Shown: positions 36,022 through 47,916 of the stretch, piece after piece
Layout: each line of letters opens with the position of its first letter
Numbering within the stretch: the first letter of the stretch is position 1
From: Ochotona curzoniae
Taxonomy: Eukaryota > Chordata > Mammalia > Lagomorpha > Ochotonidae
Direction: 5' to 3'
DNA: 64,000 nucleotides
Assembly: GCF_017591425.1 (NCBI RefSeq)
Contig: NW_024465799.1
Location: forward strand, 1 to 64,000
Translations under genes and position numbers: made by a program
The notes under the pieces: generated by a model
What the model was told of the DNA's origin: nothing
The model's input: only the letters and a program-made list of their open reading frames with translations
The model's database searches: none

Positions 36022-36349
36022 TTTTTTAAAGATTTACTTATTTGTGTTACAAAGTCAGATATACAGAGAGGAGGAGAGACAGGAACATCTTCCATCTGAT
36101 GATTCACTCCCCAAGTGAGCGCAATGGCCACTGCTGTGCGGATCCAAAGCTGGGAACCAGAAACCTCTTTCTGGGTCTCCCACAGGGGTGCAGGGTCCCA
36201 AAGCTTTGGGCCGTTCTTGACTGCTTCCCCTGGCCACAAGAAGAGAGCTGGATGGGAAGTGGAGCTGCCGGGATTAGAATTGGCACCCATATGGGATACC
36301 GGCGCTTTCAAGGCATGGACTTTAGCCACTAGGCCACGCTGCCAGGCTC
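36022..36349 (-). mobile_element. C-type SINE
   Basis: This is a minus copy with the GTTACAAAGTCAGATATACA tail block and head GGGATACCGGCGC. Flanks CATCAGTAAAT (36010) and CATCAGTATAAAT (36350) look like a target duplication with a 2-bp indel. Confidence 0.9.
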
Positions 36350-36404
36350 CATCAGTATAAATTATGTGTAAATCATAAGATGCAAAATGTGATCATTGAA
36401 CAAA

Positions 36405-36735
36405 AGTATTGGTACATGGGCAGGAGTTTGCTGTAGTGTTGACTTTGATATACATACTCAGAGTGACGGGTATGAATGCGTGCTTGTTCTGCATTCCAGC
36501 TGCCTGATGCTGCAGACTTTGGGAGGCAGCAGGTGGTTGCTTAAACATCTGCATCCCTGCCTCCCATGTGTAAGACCCACAATGAAGTCTTTTGCCCCTG
36601 CTGTTGTGTCCTGGTCCAGCTGTCCTTGTGCAGGCATTCAGGAAGTGAGCTGGCAGGTGAGATCAGTTGCACATTCTCTCTCTCTCTCTGTTTCTCCTCT
36701 TCCCTTGTTTTTATTTATTTATTTTTTTTTTTTTG
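36405..36735 (+). mobile_element. Old C-type SINE with CT/T-rich tail
   Basis: It is diverged but ordered: GGGCAGGAGTTTGCTGTAGT, CAGCTGCCTGATGCTGCAGA, GCAGGCATTCAGGAAGTGAG and then a (CT)n stretch at 36674-36690. This matches an older lagomorph C-repeat form. Confidence 0.55.
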
Positions 36736-36990
36736 TTTAAAGAAAAAAAAAGTGAAAATACATCAGCTTAAATACCCCACGCATGTGTATCTCGAAGGAA
36801 GGCTAGCAAATGCTGCTTGGTAGGAAGCCAGGCAAGTAGCTGTGGCTTTGTTGTGTTGTCACCTCCTGTACAGACAAGCTGTGTATAATGGTGCTCTTGG
36901 GATATGCAACTTGACTCTTAAACTATGTGCTGGGAAATGATTGGAAAAGGTAAGCTCACAGAAAAAGGTGGTTGGTTTAAAAATCACTTG

Positions 36991-37331
36991 GGGGCACCTG
37001 GTGGGGTGGCGCAAGTGGTTAAAGGTCCTCGCTTTGCATGCCCGGGATCCCATATGGGCACCGGTTCTAATCCCGGCAGCCCCGCTTCCCTTCCAGCTCC
37101 CTGCCTGTGGCCTGGGAAAGCAGTCGAGGACGGCCCAAAGCTTTGGGAACCTGCACCCGCGTGGGAGATCCTGAAGAGGCTCCTGGCTTCGGATCGGCAT
37201 AGTATCGGCCCGCTGCGCTCACTTGGGGAGTGAATCATCGGACAGAAGATCTTCCTCTCTGTCTCTCCTCTCTGTATATCCACCTTTCCAATGAAAAAAT
37301 AATAAAAATAAATCTTTAAAAAAAATTTAAA
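36991..37331 (+). mobile_element. C-type SINE, young form
   Basis: The head is GTGGGGTGGCGCAAGTGGTT and the tail is CCTTTCCAATGAAAAAATAA. Flanks AAAAATCACTTGGGG (36979) and AAAAATCCCTTGGGG (37332) form a target duplication with one mismatch. Confidence 0.93.
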
Positions 37332-37526
37332 AAAAATCCCTTGGGGAAAAATTTGCTTTCATTGGTAATCAGCATGTTGCCATTTCTGTAACAATGAGGA
37401 AACCCTGTTTGTAAGATTTGAGAAGAAAGAAATATGCATACCTCTATGTGTGGATATGTGTGTATGCCAGAGGATTTCAAAATGTTCATTTGAAAACACA
37501 ATTAGCAGGTAAATTTAGGGATAGAC

Positions 37527-37885
37527 ATGTGGTCTAGAAGTGAGCCGCCCTTTGGTTTGCCTGCATCCCAAGTGATGCCACCCTTTGGTTTGCCTGCCTC
37601 CCAAGTGACAGTGTCTGGGTTTACACACAGCTGTGGCTCCTGAGTTTGAATTTCCTATTAATAGGGTCCCCAGAAGACAGCACGTGATGATGGTTACAGC
37701 CCTGCTATCCACATGGGAGACCTGGGTGAAGTTCCTCATTCCTACTTTAACCCATGTCTTCTCCCCGCATCTCACCCCAGCATCCTTGTGGGCATCTGGG
37801 GAATAAAGTAGTGGATGGCAGAAGTTCATGTCTCTGTTTTCCTCCTTCCTTTGCTCCCTCCATATTGATGAAATAAAAATCTTAA
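37527..37885 (+). mobile_element. Old C-type SINE with internal 33-bp duplication
   Basis: Recognised by CCACATGGGAGACCTGGGTG, GTGGGCATCTGGGGAATAAA and the tail GATGAAATAAAAATCTTAAG. A 33-bp segment containing CCCTTTGGTTTGCCTGC is repeated directly at 37544-37576 and 37577-37609 with three differences. Confidence 0.65.
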
Positions 37886-37896
37886 GCACTCTTAAA

Positions 37897-38172
37897 AAAA
37901 CTAAAGAAAAAGAGAGAAGGAGATAAAGATCCTCCTTCTGCTAGTTTACTCCCCAAGTGGCTGGAGCTAAGCTGATCGAAGCTGGGAGTCAGGGGTTTCT
38001 TCCAGGTCTCCCAAGTGAGGCCAGGGTCCCAAGATTTTGGGTAGTCCTCTACTGCTTTCTGAAGCAACAAGCATGGAGCTGGAAGGGAAGTGGAAAAGCT
38101 GGGACAGGAACCCATATGGGATTCTGTTGCTTGCAAGATGTGGACTACAGCCACTAGACTACTGTTCTGGGA
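37897..38172 (-). mobile_element. C-type SINE, diverged, in the tail of an older SINE
   Basis: The blocks GTTTACTCCCCAAGTGGCTG, CCCATATGGGATTCTGTTGC and GCCACTAGACTACTG run in minus order. Its A-tail meets the A-tail of the plus-strand SINE at 37527-37885. Confidence 0.8.
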
Positions 38173-38412
38173 CGGTAACTTATCTTTGACATTGTATTCA
38201 AAACTTATTTGCTATAATTTTTTTTCTCATTTAAAAGTTCAGAAAACTCTAAAATGAAAGCTATTTTGTCTGGGAAATATATTAAATCATGTTGAAGATA
38301 TTTATTCTTATTTGATGATGAGTAAGATTTAGGTGGATAAGGATGATAAGTATTTTTGCTGCTGCTTAGATTGATACAGGACTGTTGTTTAGTTTGGTTA
38401 AACTTAGTGATC

Positions 38413-38743
38413 TGGGGCCCACGATAGCCCTCACCTTGCATCTGCCAGGATCCAATATGATGCTCGTTTGTATCCTGGCAGCTCCAGTTCCCTTTCAGCT
38501 CCCTGCTTGTGGCCTAGGATAAGAGAAAAGGATGGCCCAAAGCCTTGAGACCCTGCACCTGTGTGGGAGATCTGAAGAAGCGGCTGGCTCCTGGCTTTGC
38601 ATCATTTTGACTCCAGCTGCTGTGAGCAATTAGGGGGTGAAAAAGCAGGTGGAGGAGCTTTCTCTCTGTCTCTACTTCTCTATGTAAATCTGCCTATCCA
38701 GTAAAAATAAATAAATCTTAAAAAAAAAAAAAGAAAAGAAAAA
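38413..38743 (+). mobile_element. C-type SINE
   Basis: The head is GGGGCCCACGATAGCCCTCA, the middle GCCTTGAGACCCTGCACCTG, and the tail CCAGTAAAAATAAATAAATC with an A-rich end. Short flanks RTGATCTG on both sides suggest a duplication, weakly. Confidence 0.88.
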
Positions 38744-38755
38744 AGAATGATCTGC

Positions 38756-39595
38756 TTGTTTGGACTTTCACAGTTGTCTGTCCAAAAGCAATAAAGCTCC
38801 GGAAACCCATGGCAGTTAATGGAGGATATTTATTTTGTTGCTCAGAATTGCCTCGTAACTTATCTACATGTCACTGTAATTCGGAAAGCATAGTGTCAAA
38901 TGTTGCATATCAGTCAATAACCCTACCACTCTAGAGTAGATATTTTATGTGTTGTAAGAAATCTATGGAAGGGTGTAGGAGTTTACCTTATTTATTGGAC
39001 ACTTTATTGATTCCTTGATTTACATTATTATTAGGTAACTCTGAAAGGAGAAGTGAAACATTTTTTGGTGAGAATTAGGATGTGCTTTGTCGTGTTGGTG
39101 ATATTTTTCTTTTGAATTATTTGCATTTTATATCAGTGAGTTCATGGCTGCTTTTCTGCAACAATTAATATTGTTGTGTCACATCAGTAATTGATGCCGA
39201 GCCAAGTCGATACAGCTTTATTTATTGCCTTGGAGCCTCTCACCATAATCTTTCCTAAGGAAAGGAGTGTTTCAATATCTGGAGTAAGCAAGTCCATCTA
39301 GAAGGGACAAGATTGGGGCTTTCTGTACAGTTCAGAAAACTTCAAAATTTCTCTTGGTTTCAAATCTGCTGGTGCTGAGAGACTTGAATGTGATATCCAC
39401 AGGAGGAAACGTATAATTTGTCAATAATACTTACTAATCTTTGATGTATCACATATGGAAGGTTTGAGATGGAAGAACAAGGCACCCTCCAGGAACTATG
39501 TATAATTGGAAAATTGCTTGAAGGCAACTCAAAAAAGGTGTTATGGAAGAAAAGAGTTAATGGAAGTTTAAAACCTCTTTGAGTATTACCTGTTG
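38756..39595. other. AT-rich unique DNA, no feature seen
   Basis: No gene or recognisable repeat. Confidence 0.45.
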
Positions 39596-39599
39596 AGTG

Positions 39600-39885
39600 T
39601 AGTTATCTGAAAGGCAAACAGGGAAAGACAGAGAAGAGGCAGATAGAGGTCTGCCAACAACTGTGTCAGGCTTTAAGTGCACACATTTGTTGAAGGTAAG
39701 TTTGCATGAAACCAGGGCCACATTGTCCATCAGTCTCCCACAAGAGGACCAAGAAGCCAATTGCTGGGGTCATCACCCATTGCTTCCCAGGATTCACATC
39801 CACAGCAAGTTGGAATCAGGAACAGTGCTCAGACTCAAACCCTGACACTCTGGCATAGGATGTGAGCATCACAAGCTACATGGTT
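39600..39885 (-). mobile_element. Old C-type SINE
   Basis: In minus orientation it shows AAAGACAGAGAAGAGGCAGA, CAGCAAGTTGGAATCAGGAA, CTCAAACCCTGACACTCTGG and ATAGGATGTGAGCATC, the order expected for an old C repeat. Confidence 0.62.
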
Positions 39886-39891
39886 TTCCTT

Positions 39892-40080
39892 TTCTTTGCT
39901 TCCTTCCTCCCTCCCTCCTCCCTTCCTCTCTCCCTCCCTCCCTCTCTGCATTCCCTCCCTCCGTTCCTTTCTTCCATGCTTTTATTCCTTTTATTCCTTC
40001 TGATTTTTTCACTCATTATTCCTTTCTTTTATCTGTTCATTATTATTACTATTACTATTATTATTATTTTATTATTTTCA
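39892..40080. repeat. (CCTT/CCTC)n and (ATT)n low-complexity tract
   Basis: A C/T-rich run (39897-39975) passes into an ATT-rich run (40040-40075). Confidence 0.93.
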
Positions 40081-40520
40081 CATGTACTGAGTTCAGCCAC
40101 CTTGTAAAAGTACATTTTCTCTTTCTGGTTTCTTTATCTCATGAGCTGTACATACCTGCATGTAAGCAGACCAGGAATCATTTTTTTCTCTGAGTGGTAA
40201 CAATTTTAGCTTACCCCAAGAACTCTGAGTAAATTACATCATTAGTAGAAAATAATGAAGGTTAAGGAATGTGTGAGCCACATCAACTCCAAACAGCATC
40301 CCTTCAAGAGAGCTCCCAACCTGGGATTAGGACGTATCTCTGCTATTTTTAAAATCCTGTTTCCACAGCACTTAATGAGAAATGGAACCCTAACAGCTAA
40401 TCTAACCAATCAGTTCATTTTAATTCCATACCTAACCGTCCATGTGCATTAAGACCAAACTTTTCTGTTGGGTGAGAACTTGAAAAATGGGTGAGTTTTC
40501 TTGCATCTAAATCTTGTTCA
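40081..40520. other. Unique DNA, no feature seen
   Basis: No gene or repeat is recognised. Confidence 0.45.
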
Positions 40521-40849
40521 GGGGCCCGGCAGCATGGTGAAGTGGCTAAAGTCCTGGCCTTGAAAGCTTCGGGATCCCATATGGGCTCCAGTTCTAATCC
40601 CGGCAGCTCCACTTCCCATCCAGCTCCCTGCCTGTGGCCTGGGAAAGCAGTCGAGGATGGCCCAATGCTTTGGGATCCTGCACCCATGTGGGAGACCTGG
40701 GGGAGGTTTCTGGATCCTGGCTTCGGATCGGCACAGCACCAGTCATTGCAGTCACTTGGAGAATGAATCATCAGACAGAAGATCTTCCTCTCTGTCTCTC
40801 CTCTCTGTATATCTGACTTTGTAACACAAATAAATAAACCTTTAAAAAA
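40521..40849 (+). mobile_element. C-type SINE
   Basis: The head is GGGGCCCGGCAGCATGGTGA with GGATCCCATATGGGCTCCAG. The tail is CTGACTTTGTAACACAAATA. Flanks resembling TTCTAGTTCAG and TCTTGTTCAG suggest a decayed duplication. Confidence 0.92.
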
Positions 40850-41307
40850 GATTCTAGTTCAGACCACATAACCCTGGAGAGTGTGCTACTCCAGCAAGCT
40901 GGGAGTGCAAGGATAAGATCAAATTCCCTCTTAAGACACACTAATAAAGTAATACACACTTAGCTTTTGCAGATTGGGGTGCTTTGTTTATTTTTTTACA
41001 TTTGGCTTTGTTACTTGTACTCGAACTGGAAAAGAGCGGTGAAAATGATTTACTTCATGGCATAAATTCATTTGAGACAAAAATGCATCAGTAACACTCT
41101 ATGTATTCTTTATCATGCAGGTAGCCTAGTTTGCAGGTCCTGTTTGCTTCAGGGAACATTCCAAAATGCTACTTTCTGGTACATTGCTTGCCCATCCATC
41201 AGCTCAGTGCTTTAAATTCATATATATATGCAGAGGTTTTCTTCACTTACAATTAGTTTTCATCATGTTATTAATTGAAACGAGATATCACTGTGGCAAT
41301 AAACGTT
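40850..41307. other. AT-rich unique DNA, no feature seen
   Basis: No gene or repeat is recognised. Confidence 0.45.
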
Positions 41308-41323
41308 AGAAATAATGACTTTT

Positions 41324-41640
41324 AGGGTCTGGTGCGGTAGCCTAGTGACTCAAGTCCTCGCCTTGAATGTGCTGGTATCCCATATGGGCGCAGGTTCTAA
41401 TCCCGGCCACTCCACTTTCCATCCAGCTCCCTGCTTGTGGCCTGGGAAAGCAGTCAAGGACGGCCCAAACTTTGGGATCCTGCACCTGCCTGAGAGACCT
41501 CTAAGAGGCTCTTGGCTCCTGGCTTCGGAGCAGTGCAGCACCAGCCATTGCAGTCATTTGGGGAGTGAATCATCAGATGGAAGATCTTCCTCTCTGTCTC
41601 CCTTCCTCTTTGTATCTCTGATTTTGCAATAAAAAAAATA
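41324..41640 (+). mobile_element. C-type SINE, host of a nested SINE in its tail
   Basis: The head is GGGTCTGGTGCGGTAGCCTA and the body is complete up to TCTGATTTTGCAATAAAAAA. Its A-tail is interrupted by the minus-strand SINE that follows and resumes at about 41975-41997. The outer flanks AGAAATAATGACTTTT (41308-41323) and AGAAATAATACATTTT (41998-42013) fit a target duplication spanning both elements. Confidence 0.9.
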
Positions 41641-41651
41641 TATTTTTTAAG

Positions 41652-41974
41652 ATTTTTAATTTTTTTAAAATTTTTATTGGAAAGGCGGCTGTACAGAGAG
41701 GAGAGACAGAGAGGAAGATCTTCTGTCCGATGATTCACTCCCCAATTGAGCGCAACGGCTGATGCTATGCCGATCCGAAGCCAGGAGCCTCTTCCGGGTC
41801 TCCCACATGGGTGCAGGGTCCCAAAGCCTTGGGCCGTCCTCGACTGCTTTCCCAGGCCACCTGCAGGGAGCTGGATGGGAAGCGGGGCTGCCGGGATTAG
41901 AACTGGTGTCCATTGGGATCCCGGGCATGCAAAGCCAGGACCTTAACCACTTGCGCCAACGCACCGGGCCCCCC
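41652..41974 (-). mobile_element. C-type SINE, young form, nested
   Basis: The tail block ATTGGAAAGGCGGCTGTACA is followed by the full body to CTTGCGCCAACGCACCGGGC. It is inserted into the A-rich tail of the plus-strand SINE at 41324. Confidence 0.92.
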
Positions 41975-42013
41975 CAAAAAATAAATCTTAATAAAAAAGA
42001 AATAATACATTTT

Positions 42014-43110
42014 AAAATTCCACTTTGGTTACAAGAAGCAAACCTGAAAATGCATCTATCTGAATCCACATTTTCATTTATATTTCTTTTCTTTACGGAT
42101 GTAGCTTATAGAAGCTCATGACTTGCAGGAAGCAAAAGGAGCTTTCTAAATTTAAAGACCTCATGTTCTCCACAAGAAAGGGCACTCAAACCAACTACTG
42201 GGAATGCTTTTCCACTTTCAGTGAACACACTTTGTTCATGAAGAAGGTCACACATTCAAAACTCAAAGAGAAACCATAATGTAAATCAAAATGTAAATTG
42301 CATGTCCCAACCTTTTCTATTTATTTATGCTACTTTCATATTCTTTAATTTTGTTCTGCTTCTTTTTTTTTTAAATAATGAGCTTACTTTTTGTTCTGCT
42401 TCCCATGGGCTTCTTAGATACCAATATCATTGTTAATTAAAATGTTAATCAGCACCTTTCCTCTTGGCTCTTGGTCTTGGAAATCGGTTTGGATTTGATA
42501 CATCTGAGAAATTGAAACTGACTTGTCTGAAATGCTGTTAAGCGTGTCCTGCTCTGGTCTCCTGCCTGTGCACACTACTTTTATATTTATGATCTGTCTG
42601 TAATTGTAATGCTTTTAGTGTTTTCAAGGGATGTATGCTATTTTGTTTTAGTCAGTGCAAATCTTTGTGAAGGTAGGGGTTTGTATTATATGAATATATA
42701 TATAAATAAGCTATGCATATATTATTGAATACTGTTTTTGTTTATCAGATTAAAAAAAAAAAACTTACTGATGAACTGTGCCTAAATTCCTAAGGAATAT
42801 TATTGGCTTGCCTACAACCATCATAGTTTCGTTAGCGTGACAGTCCTCATAAAATATTTAATTTCTCAATAGATCTTTCCTTTGACAAAGCTCTTTTAAC
42901 TTTGCCAACCTCCTTAATTCTCAATTTCAACTCACTTTTCCATAACCTTACTACTTAGCTCAGAACTTCCATGTCCTTTCATAGTCTAAGTGTGGTTTCT
43001 TTCTGCTTTCAACCTCCATTACATCCCATACAGCCATCCAGTCAGCTTCCTTAAAACACATTTTCCCTTAATTTTCTCTATAATTAACAAATTGTGTTAG
43101 AAAAAGTGAT
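42014..43110. other. AT-rich unique DNA, no feature seen
   Basis: A short A-run lies at 42752-42763. No gene or repeat is recognised. Confidence 0.45.
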
Positions 43111-43111
43111 T

Positions 43112-43405
43112 AGAACTCTAGTTGTGATGTCGATATGCCATGTGAAAGTGCCTGAGTTCAAGTCTTGGTTTTGTTGCCCTATCCAGCTGGGAGGCAACAG
43201 TTAATGATATCTTTACGTGAGGCCTTATCGCTTACACAGGAGAACTAGAGTGGATTCCAGGTTCTTAGATGCAGCCTATCCCAACACCCAGATTTCTACC
43301 TGCATTTGGGAAAAGAACCAGTGGATGGATGATCTCTTTCCATCTGTCTCTCTGTTTGTCCTCATCTCCATTTCTCTAATAAAAATAAATGTAAAAATTA
43401 GAAAA
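43112..43405 (+). mobile_element. Old C-type SINE
   Basis: It is diverged: GTGCCTGAGTTCAAGTCTTG, CAGCTGGGAGGCAACAGTTA, CCTGCATTTGGGAAAAGAAC, CAGTGGATGGATGATCTC and an A-rich tail AATAAAAATAAATGTAAAAA. Confidence 0.62.
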
Positions 43406-43944
43406 AATAAAATGTCAGAGGTGCATTGGTTTAGTTTTCCTGTTAGATGATTTATTATCTGATCTCATTGTGAGAAAACTTAATTGTAGTCGTTCCATAA
43501 AATGATCTCTTTTTTTGGACTATGCTATGTAGGTTTCAACTTTCATCAGCCCTCGCTTCCACTTTTTCGTTCTGTCATCTGGTCCATTTACGCCAGTGAG
43601 CCTAATCAGCTGCCATTGCTTCTTCCTAGACTGATGTCATGATATGTTGGCTTAATCTATTGCATCTTGGCACTGCCTTCTGATTATTTCAGGGGTACAA
43701 CTGCCCACATTGTTATGTCTCCTTCTATTGACTGAACACATCTCACAGATCTGTATTTCTGAAAGTTACTATGAGCACACTGGTACCACATGAGAAATAT
43801 TCAGAATTACATTGAATCAATGAGTGATAAACTGAATAAATTAATCAACGTCGCTTGATTTATGCTAAATTGGGTCATTTATTTTTTATGTGTGGCTATC
43901 GTTTTTGCACCCCTTCATATCATTGTGTTATCTTTTGTTTCTAA
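43406..43944. other. Unique DNA, no feature seen
   Basis: No gene or repeat is recognised. Confidence 0.45.
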
Positions 43945-44222
43945 AGATCTGTTGATTTATTTTGAAACCAAGACAAGAGAGGGAGAGCCTTATTCACTTC
44001 CCAGATCGTCACAATGGTTGTGGCTGGGCTAGGGACTTCTGTGTCTCCCACACAGGTGGTAGAGGCCCAAGTGATGGTGGCCTCTTCAATTATTATCCCA
44101 GGTGAAGTAGCAGGTCGCTGGACAGGAAGTAGAGCAGAAGGGGTTCAGTTGGTGGTGGAATGAGCTGCTGACTTCACAGAGGGTGGATTAACCCTTTAAA
44201 TGCAAAGCCAGCCCCCCTTCTA
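43945..44222 (-). mobile_element. Old C-type SINE
   Basis: In minus order it shows AGATCTGTTGATTTATTTTG, CACTTCCCAGATCGTCACAA, TCTCCCACACAGGTGGTAGA, GGACAGGAAGTAGAGCAGAA and AATGCAAAGCCAGCCCCCC. Confidence 0.62.
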
Positions 44223-46199
44223 TTATCTTTACTAATTAGAATTTGTTAATATGCTAACCTTTAGAAATCTCTAGTTGGGTTAAGCTTTCTGAATGTGACA
44301 TTTTCACAGAAACAGAACTTCAGTGGAGAAATAATCAGGATGTTATTTGAATAAAGTGAAAATATATAGGGATGGTCAATTTCGATGGAAAATAAGATAG
44401 TTGCTCATTTTAGAGAGTTAGAGATTCTCTGGAAGTGACCTAATTAAATCAGCAGTTCCTTGCTGCGCATCAGCTAGGGACCAGGGAGTGTTGAAGAAAC
44501 AGGAGCTGAGAGACAGAGACGAACAAGTGCAGTGATAAAGGGAAGTTATCCCCAGCAAGCTTACCCACAAGGACAAGCAGGTGTTCAGTTATTCCACTGT
44601 GCCATTTAGCTATTTAATTCATATGAACCGCATTCCAGGGATGGATGAGGCCACACTCAGGTGTGTATTCATGTCAGATACACAGATGAGGCCCCGTTTG
44701 TCACAATTACTAATCCACACTTATTGCATCGATAGTATGTTAAGAAACCAGAATAGAAACACTTATTTTGGAATATGACTGCAACTTCTGAGTATAAAAG
44801 TTCATTCAGGCATTTTTTTTATTTAGTAAATGAAACTGCAGGTAGAGATTTATATTATAGTAAGATGTAGTTATTTTTAGGCACTAAAAATTCAAAGGAA
44901 AAACTATGGAAGTAAAATATGGAGTGCAATTTTTTTTTCTAGAATTGTCTTCAATTATTAAAGTATGGTATAAGCCTGACCAGTTTTTTCAAATTAAAAG
45001 ATAAATAAACAGAAAGCATTTCCATGTTCGCTTCAATATGAAGTTAACACTAAGATACCATCGTCTGCTATAATCCATATACAAACTATGGTATGGTAAG
45101 TTCACATTTGATATTTTATGGTTCCTGCTAGAAACAAATGGAGCATTAATCTGATTTTCAGTATTTGAAAGGGTTTTTGGGTGGAGAACTGAAATGTTAA
45201 AAAGACACTTAGAGCTTCAAAAGAGCTCACAGTTAATAATCATGTGGTGCTATGTTGTTTTTCATGTTTCCATCTGTAATTTTTTTTAAATCCATTGCTG
45301 CTTCATGAGTTCCATCACTTATCACATTTGTTTCATCCCCCCTCAAATACATTTTAGTAAAGAATTGGAGCATGAATAAAGATTTAATGTATGCTACACA
45401 TAGAAATGTGATAATGAAAAGTTCACAGAGCCTGAAAAGTTCTTGTCAAATATGTGAAAAGCAAGGACAATGGAAACGTGACAGTGAGCAGAGTGACAAT
45501 TACCAAGGGCTTGATGCTGAGCCATCACTGCCTTATGCATGCAGGCCGGCTCAGAACTGAGGAGTCTGCACACTACCATGAAGGAATGCATTTTTTGTTG
45601 TTGTTGTTATTTATTTCGTTGTTTTTATTAATTTATTTGAAAAGCAGAGTGATAGGAGAAAGCATGGATATAGTGCTCAGCAATAAAGGAGAACTGGCTG
45701 TGTCCTCAATAAAGCAAATAAATCTGCAGAAAATTATATTGGTTTGAAAGAAGCTAATCCTCAAATAGGCATCCTGTTCTAGCTAACGGCATTCTTCAAA
45801 TGACGAAACTATAGAAAATAAACTCCAATTAGTAGTTTCTAGGAGTTTAAACCTCATGGTTAAAAACACACAAACAAAAAGCCCCACAACCCTCCAGAGT
45901 GGTCTTTTTTGAGTTTGGATTGGTATCGTGACGGCATCAATGCCGTATCTTAATTATAGCATGACACAATATTTTTCAACACATTTTCAGTGGGAAACTG
46001 CTTAAAAGGAATTTGTGATCTCTGTTTTTCACAACTGAGTGTGACTCTAATTCCCTTAAAATGAGCTATATAGTAATGATCATAATAACAATACAGAGTG
46101 ATGCGGTAATGAAGGGCTGTGTCTTCTAATTATTTGAGTTTCTAGTTAAACTGAAGTACAATACATAAAGGTTTGATGTAGAGTCCTGCTTTTGTGGCT
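44223..46199. other. AT-rich, mostly unique DNA
   Basis: There is no gene. A short stretch at about 45605-45670 (ATTTATTTGAAAAGCAGAGT) resembles the 3' end of an antisense C SINE but is too short to place. Confidence 0.45.
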
Positions 46200-46486
46200 G
46201 TGTGTGAAATTACCGCTTGCGTGTCAGTATCCTGTATCAGAAGTTAGTGCAAGTCCTGGTTGCTTCAGTTCCAGACAAGATTCCTGCTGATGCACCAGCA
46301 AAGGCAGCACAGGGTGGTCCAAGTGCCAAGTTCCCTGTTAGTAGTGTGAGGCACACAGATGGTACTCAAGACTATGGCTTGAGGTTTGCCCAACCTAGTC
46401 ATCAAGAGTAACTGGTGAATGGAGCAGTGAATGAAAGAGCTCATTTGCTATCTGTCTGTGCACTTTTCAAACAATAAAACACATTT
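46200..46486 (+). mobile_element. Old C-type SINE carrying a younger insertion at its tail
   Basis: It shows GTGCAAGTCCTGGTTGCTTC, CAGCAAAGGCAGCACAGGGT, AGAGTAACTGGTGAATGGAG and TTTCAAACAATAAAACACAT in order. The younger minus-strand SINE at 46487 inserted in its A-rich end. Confidence 0.6.
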
Positions 46487-46726
46487 AACAAAAAACACAT
46501 TTATTTATCACTCCCCAAGCAGCAACAACGGTTGGAGCTGAGCCAATCAGAAGCCAGGAGTTTCCTCTGGGTTTCCCATGCAGGTGCAGCATCCTGGACT
46601 GCATTCCGAGACCACAGGCAGGGAGCTGGATGGGAAGCGGGGCCTCCAGGATTAGAACCTGCTCCTATGTAGGATCCTGGCACCTTCAAGGCGAGGACCT
46701 TAACCACCATGCTATTGCACTGGGCT
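46487..46726 (-). mobile_element. C-type SINE lacking its extreme 3' block
   Basis: The body runs from CACTCCCCAAGCAGC to ACCATGCTATTGCACTGGGC, but the usual CAGAGAGGAGAGACAGA tail block is absent. Target duplications CAATAAAACACATYT lie at 46472-46486 and 46727-46741 (one mismatch). Confidence 0.88.
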
Positions 46727-46740
46727 CAATAAAACACATC

Positions 46741-46769
46741 TGAGAGAAAGAGAGAAAGAGAGAGAGAGA
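46741..46769. repeat. (GA)n microsatellite
   Basis: GAGAAAGAGAGAAAG-type run just right of the SINE duplication. Confidence 0.9.
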
Positions 46770-47093
46770 TGATTGGTGTGGGACCAAAACAACAAAAAGG
46801 AAGATTTTATATATGGTATATGTGCTACTTAACATACTGCCTCTTATGTAAACTTTGAGAATTATATATCATTTTAAAAAATAAGTGTGCCTAGGCTGAA
46901 GTGCAAATTAAGGAATGCTGGGCCACAAATGACAAATATTCAACTGTCAGGTGGCATAAACTCAGCCCCTCTGTGCAAGCTAGGAAAGGCCACCATCTTG
47001 TATATGCAGATTCTAGTACAGACTACTCATATCTGCTGGGAAGGTATTAGAGAGACTGAGGAATCATGAAACAATTCTTAAAGTATTCCCTGC
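46770..47093. other. Unique DNA, no feature seen
   Basis: No gene or repeat is recognised. Confidence 0.45.
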
Positions 47094-47412
47094 GGGCCCG
47101 GTGCAGTAACCTAGTGGCTAAAATGCTTGCCTTGCACCTGCCAGGATCCCATATGAACACAGTTCACATCCTGGCAGCCCCACTTCCCATCCAGCTCCCT
47201 GCTTGTGGCCTGGAAAAGCAGTTGAGGACAGCCCAAAGCCTTGGGACCCTGCACCTACATGGGAGACCCATAAGAAGCTCCTGGCTTTGGATAGGCGTGG
47301 ATCTGGTCATTGCGGCCACTTGGGGAGTGAATCATTGGAAGGAGGAACTTTCTGTCTGTCCTTCTCTCTGTATATCTTGTTTTCCAATAGAAATAAATAT
47401 TTTTAAAAATCC
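47094..47412 (+). mobile_element. C-type SINE
   Basis: The head is GGGCCCGGTGCAGTAACCTA, with AGGATCCCATATGAACACAG and GGGGAGTGAATCATTGG. The tail is TTTTCCAATAGAAATAAATA. No clear duplication was found. Confidence 0.92.
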
Positions 47413-47744
47413 CATGATAACTGGAGTGCCTCACCATAAAATTCCATTCTTTCAGACAAAGTAATTTGCAATACTATGCCTAAATCAAGGGCATAAGTGA
47501 TTCATTTATCTGTGTTCCTTTACTGAGTGGCTATCTATTACAGTGATCTGAACATAATTGCATCTGACTAAAGAAGCACAGTCAAATGGAAAGAATATAC
47601 TCTCCACTCTCCAGCATGCATCAACTTGCCACATTACAGGATAGGGTTGCAGCCTGCTGATCAGCAGTATTTTCAGTATGTCTGTGCTCCATAGAACATC
47701 AGGGAAGTAGATCTCAACCTCTTACAGTGCTTCTGGACTCCACC
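47413..47744. other. Unique DNA, no feature seen
   Basis: No gene or repeat is recognised. Confidence 0.4.
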
Positions 47745-47884
47745 TTACAGCTAATGCAGACCCTGGCAGTCCATGATGAAGGCTCAAGTGATTGGGTTCT
47801 TACTACCCACCAGGCAGAACTGAGTTATGTTCAGGAATCTGGGGTGTTAACTATTGGGTTCTCTCTCTCTCTCTCTCTCTCTCC

Positions 47885-47916
<32 letters not shown>

